Shown one piece after another: positions 24,374 through 28,309 of a stretch of 28,309 nucleotides of DNA. The translations under genes and the position numbers were made by a program. The notes beneath the pieces were generated by a model. That model worked only from the letters and a program-made list of their open reading frames with translations, was not told where the DNA came from and ran no database searches. Every line of letters starts with the position of its first letter. Positions within the stretch are counted from its first letter, which is position 1. Source of the DNA: Arenibacter sp963972175 (lineage in GTDB: Bacteria; Bacteroidota; Bacteroidia; Flavobacteriales; Flavobacteriaceae). Location: the NCBI GenBank assembly GCA_963972175.1, contig CAXAVP010000022.1:1-28309 (forward strand), written 5' to 3'.

Positions 24374-25021
24374 ATGAAACATTTTCGGATAGTTTACCTA
24401 TGGGTTTGCTTTGCCTTGTTAGGGATTTTTACACATGCTCAGGAAAGTGGACGTAGAGTAGTAGTCCTGGACCCGGGACATGGGGGTGTGGATTCAGGGG
24501 CCATTGGGGTTAATGGAATAAAGGAAAAGGACATTGTTCTTGAGGTAGCTAAAGAGGTTGACCGATTGAACAAGGAACTGTTCGATAATGAAATTGAGTT
24601 CTATCTGACTCGATACAATGATACCTTGATTTCATTAGAGAATAGAACAAAATTGGCCAAGGCATTAAAGCCTGATGTTTTTATCTCTATCCATTGCAAT
24701 CAGGCTACCAGAAAAACTGCCCAAGGAATAGAAGTGTATGTACAGCGTCCAGACGCAAGTACCAATAAGGAGCTTCTATTCAAGTCTGAAGAATTGGCTC
24801 AAAGAATGTTGAAGGAATTCCGTGGTTCCTTGGGTTTCAAAATACGTGGACTAAAATATGCCAATTTTCAAGTGCTTAGGGAAACAAAAAATATTTGCTC
24901 GGCCGTGCTATTGGAACTCGGCTTTTTGTCTAACAGGGAAGAGGCGGAGCATAGTAGGAGGAAGGAGAGTGTTACTGGGTTGGCGATGGTGGTGCTTGAA
25001 GTTTTGTTGGAGAGTAAATAG
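24374..25021 (+). CDS. N-acetylmuramoyl-L-alanine amidase (Amidase_3), secreted
   Basis: The protein has 215 residues with a signal peptide ending near FTHAQ. The zinc and catalytic residues of Amidase_3 (AmiC/CwlV type) are present: His36 in LDPGHGG, Glu51 in NGIKEKDIV, His107 in SIHCNQ, and Glu181 in LLELGFLSN. It cuts the amide between the peptide and the lactyl group of MurNAc in the periplasm. It is divergent from traE and ends before a strong terminator. Local wall opening is needed to assemble a T4SS, so it may serve the conjugation machinery. A chromosomal cell-division amidase next to the element is the other option. It lacks an AMIN or LysM domain. Confidence 0.93.
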   Translation: MKHFRIVYLWVCFALLGIFTHAQESGRRVVVLDPGHGGVDSGAIGVNGIKEKDIVLEVAKEVDRLNKELFDNEIEFYLTRYNDTLISLENRTKLAKALKPDVFISIHCNQATRKTAQGIEVYVQRPDASTNKELLFKSEELAQRMLKEFRGSLGFKIRGLKYANFQVLRETKNICSAVLLELGFLSNREEAEHSRRKESVTGLAMVVLEVLLESK

Positions 25022-25138
25022 TTAGGCGCATAATTTGAGGTTATATAATCACACAGTTGCCCCCTTGCGTTCTACTGTTCTCAAAAAATGGGAGGTGCTC
25101 AAAGTCATTTTAAAAAGTTAGTATCTCACTAGGTGTGT

Positions 25139-25186
25139 AAATTAAAAAATATCGAGGGCGGACCCTCGATATTTTTTAATTTTTTT
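25139..25186. terminator. Strong bidirectional rho-independent terminator
   Basis: Twenty-base perfect arms (25139-25158 and 25163-25182) surround a CGGA loop. The GC core is ATCGAGGG/CCCTCGAT, and A runs on the left with T runs on the right make it work on both strands. It lies in the 226-base gap between the convergent amidase (plus) and sialidase (minus) genes, so it can end both transcripts. Confidence 0.92.
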
Positions 25187-25247
25187 AAAAGTAGTTTCTT
25201 TTAGTTTTATAAAACTAGTTTAAATTCAATTGAATACGAATAGCAGG

Positions 25248-28055
25248 CTAGTAATTTGTATGAATATCAGCCTCAATTAAAGTGTCGTAAAACTCCGGAC
25301 TAAAAGCGAAAAACTCTAAAGAAAATCGTTCATTTCTATCTGGTCCATCATCCATATTTACTACTTGTTCATTTTTGTCGAATGGCTCCGATTCTCCTAC
25401 TAGAACAAAACCTTTTAGTTTTGGGTTCCAGTCGATATGGCAGTATCCCCAAGCGGCGTTGGTAGTAAGGAATTTGGTTGTGAATTTTTGAGCCATATCT
25501 GTATCTGAAATTGCAATGGTAGCTTCTTCTCGGTCATCACTAAAATTACTGGCAACGGCAACCCTTCCTTTAAACGGTCCTTCTGGCACTTTTACGGCTC
25601 CTTGATGGCATCTTCTAGCTTTGTGGTTTTTGCGGGTTTGACCTATAAATGTAGGATTGCCTTCGAGGTCAAATAGCATTTCGTTCTTATAGCCGGTTTT
25701 GCTTTGTCGCCTAGAAACAACATATATGGTTCTATCTTCCAGTAGTACCCAGGAAATTTCATTGAGCTCACCCTCATATTCCGGGTAATCTAATACATCA
25801 TAGAATACATCCCAAGATTTCCCTCCGTCTAAGGTGATTAAAAATTTTACCGGATCAACATAAAAAGGAACAATGTAAGCATCTCCTTTTTTGCCCTTCC
25901 ATTCCATATCAGGAATAGATAGCGCATTGGTACTAGGTGATTGGTTAGGGGCTATTGTATCTATTTTGGAGGTAAGTAATTTGGTCATTTTCTTCATTGA
26001 TTCTGGTTGGGACCAAGTTTTGCCCTGATCTTTACTTACCGTTCTGTATACACCCTTGTATTCATTTGCATGGGGATGTGAACTGTGGCCGCCAGCAAAA
26101 TAGCAATGGACTTCATTGCCCCATTGAACCATGGAGCTATAGGCAACTACCCCATTAATATTTTGCATTAAGATCTGATCGTCTATCCATGTTTTACCAC
26201 CGTCCAAACTTCTTGTCATTACTAGGGTAAGGCCTGGAGGGGCATCATTAACTCCTTTAACTTGATAATGATAAGAAGCTATCAACACTCCATTGTCTAA
26301 TGCGAGCACACGTGGTTCTTTGGTCTGGTAGGCTCCAAATTTAGTTCCTTCATAGTTAGGGTCTCCCTTAGATATGTCCGAAGGGAAAAAGCGCATTCCC
26401 GTATAAACCAAGGAGTCGTTAATAATTTTTCCAGTTATATATTCTTTGTCCTTGTACTTTTCGTCTAGTTTTTTAATATTGCCCCCGGCCATTTTGTTAT
26501 GTGAAAAATGAACGAAAATCGTATCCAAAATGGAAGCTACCGTCACACCTTTATTGTTTTTTGCTGCCACCTTTATCACATTGGGACCATACCAATCTGC
26601 AACAAAAAAATTCTTATTGGAAGAGGAGAATGTATTTAAATTTTTATGGTTTGTTAATTTTGCATTGCCTTGGGCATCTATCAGTTCGAATTGGTAACTA
26701 AGGTCGTCCTGCGAGCCATGGTTGTTAGTTTCCATTTGTACTTGAAACTTTTGAATTACCATTGCTTCGGGAATCACATGATCAGGATGCGTTTTGAAAT
26801 AGATATCAGGTTTTATTATTTTTTTTTCTAAGGACAGGGTGATTGCATTAGGATCTTCGATCCATTCCAAATTGAATTTTGCCAATTTAATTTTGGCTCT
26901 ATCCCCATCAAAATCATATTCTGCCAGCATACCAATTTTTCCGTCAGGTAAAATGGCTAGGGAAGAATAGTCAAATTTCCCTGTGTACAGTGTCTTTTGA
27001 ATAGGCCAAGTCTCTCCGTCATCATAGCTCAAGGCAATTATAGATTTTCCTCTTTTATTGCCATCTAACCGGCCTGTAACTCCTACATGGATCAATACTC
27101 CTGGAATGTTACCATTTTTAAATCGATATCGCAATAGGGGTGACATACAGCCAGTATCGACCAGGTCAGGATGTGCTGATAATCTACTCCATGTTTTTCC
27201 TCCATCATAACTCTTGGATATCAGCCGATGACCTTTATCTCTTATAGAAGCCATGACCACTCCATCTTCCAGCTCTACCATTTGTATTTCGTTGCCCCCA
27301 GTTTTTCCATTTAGGGAGGCCGGCATCGATTTACTGTGTTTCCAACTATTTCCATTATCATCGGAATAAAGGGCGTAGTTATTTGAAGCTTTCACTCCTT
27401 TTCGTAAAAATGTTTCGGACATTGGTATGATAATTCGATTTTTGAACTTCCCATTTTTTAGAGAAAGACCCACACCAGGACCACTAATAGCGTGTAAACT
27501 GTATTTGTTAGATTTTGCAATATGGGTAATTTCCTCAGGAGTTGACCAGCTTAACCCATCATCATCACTTCTAGTCATATAGACTTTTTCTACATTGTTA
27601 CCTTTCATTCCCGGTTCCACTTGTTTTACGCCATGTGATCGGTTACTGCTATGTCTTTTCTCAGGAAAGTAGATGTAGGTTAAAATAATGGTACCCGTAT
27701 CCGATTGCACCATTACGGGATTCATTACCACATTGTTCCCTGCTGAAACAATTATTTTGGGAGACGACCACGTTTTTCCATTATCAATACTTCGTTTTAA
27801 AACCAAATCGTTCTTGGCATGATCGTGGTTCATATCTTTACGGCCTTCCATAATAGCTAAGACCGACTTTTTTTTTGTAACCAAAAGGGAAGGGATACGA
27901 TAATTATGATAGCCCATATTATCGGTCTGTGGATCAAATACCGTACTGATTCCAAAAACCGGGGATTGTTTTGCCGATGTGTTTTGTTGTCCCCAGAAAT
28001 GCGTGGTGGTGAAATAAAAAAAGAGAATAGCCCCTTTTAAAATGTAATTTTTCAT
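25248..28055 (-). CDS. GH33-type sialidase with a second BNR propeller
   Basis: The protein has 935 residues with a signal peptide (near residues 1-23). The first half (about 35-400) is a sialidase propeller with YRIPSL (Arg53), Asp-boxes such as SIDNGKTWS, SDDDGLSWS and SYDGGKTWS, the likely acid/base Asp78 (HDHAKND), Glu256 (GNEIQ), Arg277 (GHR), Arg329 (TGR) and nucleophile Tyr363 (FDYSSL) with partner Glu379. Residues of about 400-530 look like a beta-sandwich linker. A second BNR-rich half (about 540-920) has SLDGGKTWI, SKDQGKTWS and TLDGGKSWD. The family releases terminal sialic or related acids outside the cell. No sialate catabolism (nan) genes are visible in this window. Its gene starts 23 bases after the lrgB stop, so they may be one transcript. 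Confidence 0.92.
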   Translation of the reverse strand: MKNYILKGAILFFYFTTTHFWGQQNTSAKQSPVFGISTVFDPQTDNMGYHNYRIPSLLVTKKKSVLAIMEGRKDMNHDHAKNDLVLKRSIDNGKTWSSPKIIVSAGNNVVMNPVMVQSDTGTIILTYIYFPEKRHSSNRSHGVKQVEPGMKGNNVEKVYMTRSDDDGLSWSTPEEITHIAKSNKYSLHAISGPGVGLSLKNGKFKNRIIIPMSETFLRKGVKASNNYALYSDDNGNSWKHSKSMPASLNGKTGGNEIQMVELEDGVVMASIRDKGHRLISKSYDGGKTWSRLSAHPDLVDTGCMSPLLRYRFKNGNIPGVLIHVGVTGRLDGNKRGKSIIALSYDDGETWPIQKTLYTGKFDYSSLAILPDGKIGMLAEYDFDGDRAKIKLAKFNLEWIEDPNAITLSLEKKIIKPDIYFKTHPDHVIPEAMVIQKFQVQMETNNHGSQDDLSYQFELIDAQGNAKLTNHKNLNTFSSSNKNFFVADWYGPNVIKVAAKNNKGVTVASILDTIFVHFSHNKMAGGNIKKLDEKYKDKEYITGKIINDSLVYTGMRFFPSDISKGDPNYEGTKFGAYQTKEPRVLALDNGVLIASYHYQVKGVNDAPPGLTLVMTRSLDGGKTWIDDQILMQNINGVVAYSSMVQWGNEVHCYFAGGHSSHPHANEYKGVYRTVSKDQGKTWSQPESMKKMTKLLTSKIDTIAPNQSPSTNALSIPDMEWKGKKGDAYIVPFYVDPVKFLITLDGGKSWDVFYDVLDYPEYEGELNEISWVLLEDRTIYVVSRRQSKTGYKNEMLFDLEGNPTFIGQTRKNHKARRCHQGAVKVPEGPFKGRVAVASNFSDDREEATIAISDTDMAQKFTTKFLTTNAAWGYCHIDWNPKLKGFVLVGESEPFDKNEQVVNMDDGPDRNERFSLEFFAFSPEFYDTLIEADIHTNY

Positions 28056-28078
28056 GTCTATATAAATTAATTGGTGTA

Positions 28079-28309
28079 CTAGAAGAATAATTTAATTATG
28101 TACGGTGTAATAATGGCAGTCAATAACCCATTTATGCACATTGCCAATCCTCCATAGGCCCCAGGTAACTTTCCTTCTTCAAGTGCTCTTGCCGTGCCTA
28201 TACCGTGGGCGGCGGTTCCAAGGGCCGCACCAATAGCTTTTTTGTCCCTTATTCCTAGACTACGTAAAATAGATGGTCCGAAGGCGTTACCAAATATTCC
28301 AACGGCTAT
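28079..28309 (-). CDS. lrgB: LrgB/CidB-family membrane protein, C-terminal end
   Basis: Only the last 76 residues are in the window; the gene continues past the right edge. The frame reads GIFGNAFGPSILRSLGI, then AIGAALGTAAHGIGTARALE and LPGAYGGLAMCINGLLTAII, which match the end of LrgB/CidB/YohK proteins. These are inner-membrane proteins that work with LrgA, tied to murein-hydrolase control and, more recently, to pyruvate or small-acid export. The sialidase gene follows after 23 bases on the same strand. Confidence 0.9.
   Translation of the reverse strand: MAVGIFGNAFGPSILRSLGIRDKKAIGAALGTAAHGIGTARALEEGKLPGAYGGLAMCINGLLTAIITPYIIKLFF

Larger units (their letters stand above)
1..25021. mobile_element. 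Partial integrative conjugative element with catabolic cargo
   Basis: The left edge holds the end of a conjugative coupling protein. Positions 17356-24170 hold a type IV secretion operon of the Bacteroidetes conjugative-transposon type (TraE, F, G, I, J, K, M, N). The two conjugation blocks point toward each other and enclose a PLD-like gene and a SusCD-centred catabolic island. This is the layout expected of an ICE whose cargo inserted between the mob and tra modules. The coordinates are a minimum: integrase, relaxase, oriT and both ends lie outside or were not recognised, and the right limit is set only by the terminator after the amidase. A degenerate, non-mobile remnant is also possible. 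Confidence 0.7.

Noticed and set aside
25022..25247. Right end (att site) of the conjugative element between amidase and sialidase
   Set aside because: There is a strong terminator but no tRNA 3' end, integrase or direct repeat to support an attachment site. The terminator alone explains the inverted repeat.

Overview
The window comes from a Bacteroidota genome, most likely a marine-type flavobacterium (inferred from gene content only). The markers are a SusC/SusD pair, a FecI-type sigma factor with a FecR anti-sigma factor, Bacteroidetes-type conjugative-transposon Tra proteins, AT-rich spacers and no clear Shine-Dalgarno sites. It looks like part of an integrative conjugative element (ICE) that carries a catabolic cargo island, followed by a flank with a sialidase. 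No integrase, att site, transposase, tRNA, rRNA or CRISPR array was seen, so the element's ends are not in view. No gene-free stretch exceeds about 300 bases.

Layout. (1) 1-417: the C-terminal end of a conjugative coupling protein, plus strand. (2) 515-1270: a membrane-anchored single-HKD phospholipase D-like protein. (3) 1339-3146: a divergent ECF sigma factor and FecR anti-sigma factor. (4) 3261-8286: SusC and SusD outer-membrane importer. (5) 8431-17300, all plus strand: a secreted double-domain alpha/beta hydrolase, an Nramp-fold permease lacking the metal-binding motifs, an M20 amidohydrolase, an extended SDR with an altered YxxxK motif, a DapA/NAL-type lyase, and a lipoprotein GSDH-type dehydrogenase fused to a cytochrome c. 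(6) 17356-24170, minus strand: the T4SS operon read traE-F-G-I-J-K-M-N, with overlapping or tightly packed genes except for a 45-base gap between traJ and traK. (7) 24374-25021: a secreted peptidoglycan amidase divergent from traE, ending at a strong bidirectional terminator. (8) 25248-28055 (minus): a two-propeller GH33-type sialidase, downstream of a truncated lrgB at the right edge.

How it may work. SusC/SusD would capture a ligand sensed through FecR and the sigma factor. The secreted hydrolase and the lipoprotein dehydrogenase would act on it in the periplasm or at a membrane surface. The Nramp-like protein would bring the product through the inner membrane. The M20 enzyme, SDR and DapA-like lyase would finish breakdown in the cytosol. 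There is no glycoside hydrolase or polysaccharide lyase in the cluster, so the ligand is probably a small ester- or amide-containing acid or modified sugar, not a plain polysaccharide. This pathway is inference, and its substrate cannot be read from the sequence. The island sits between the 3' ends of two convergent conjugation modules, which suggests it travels with the element.
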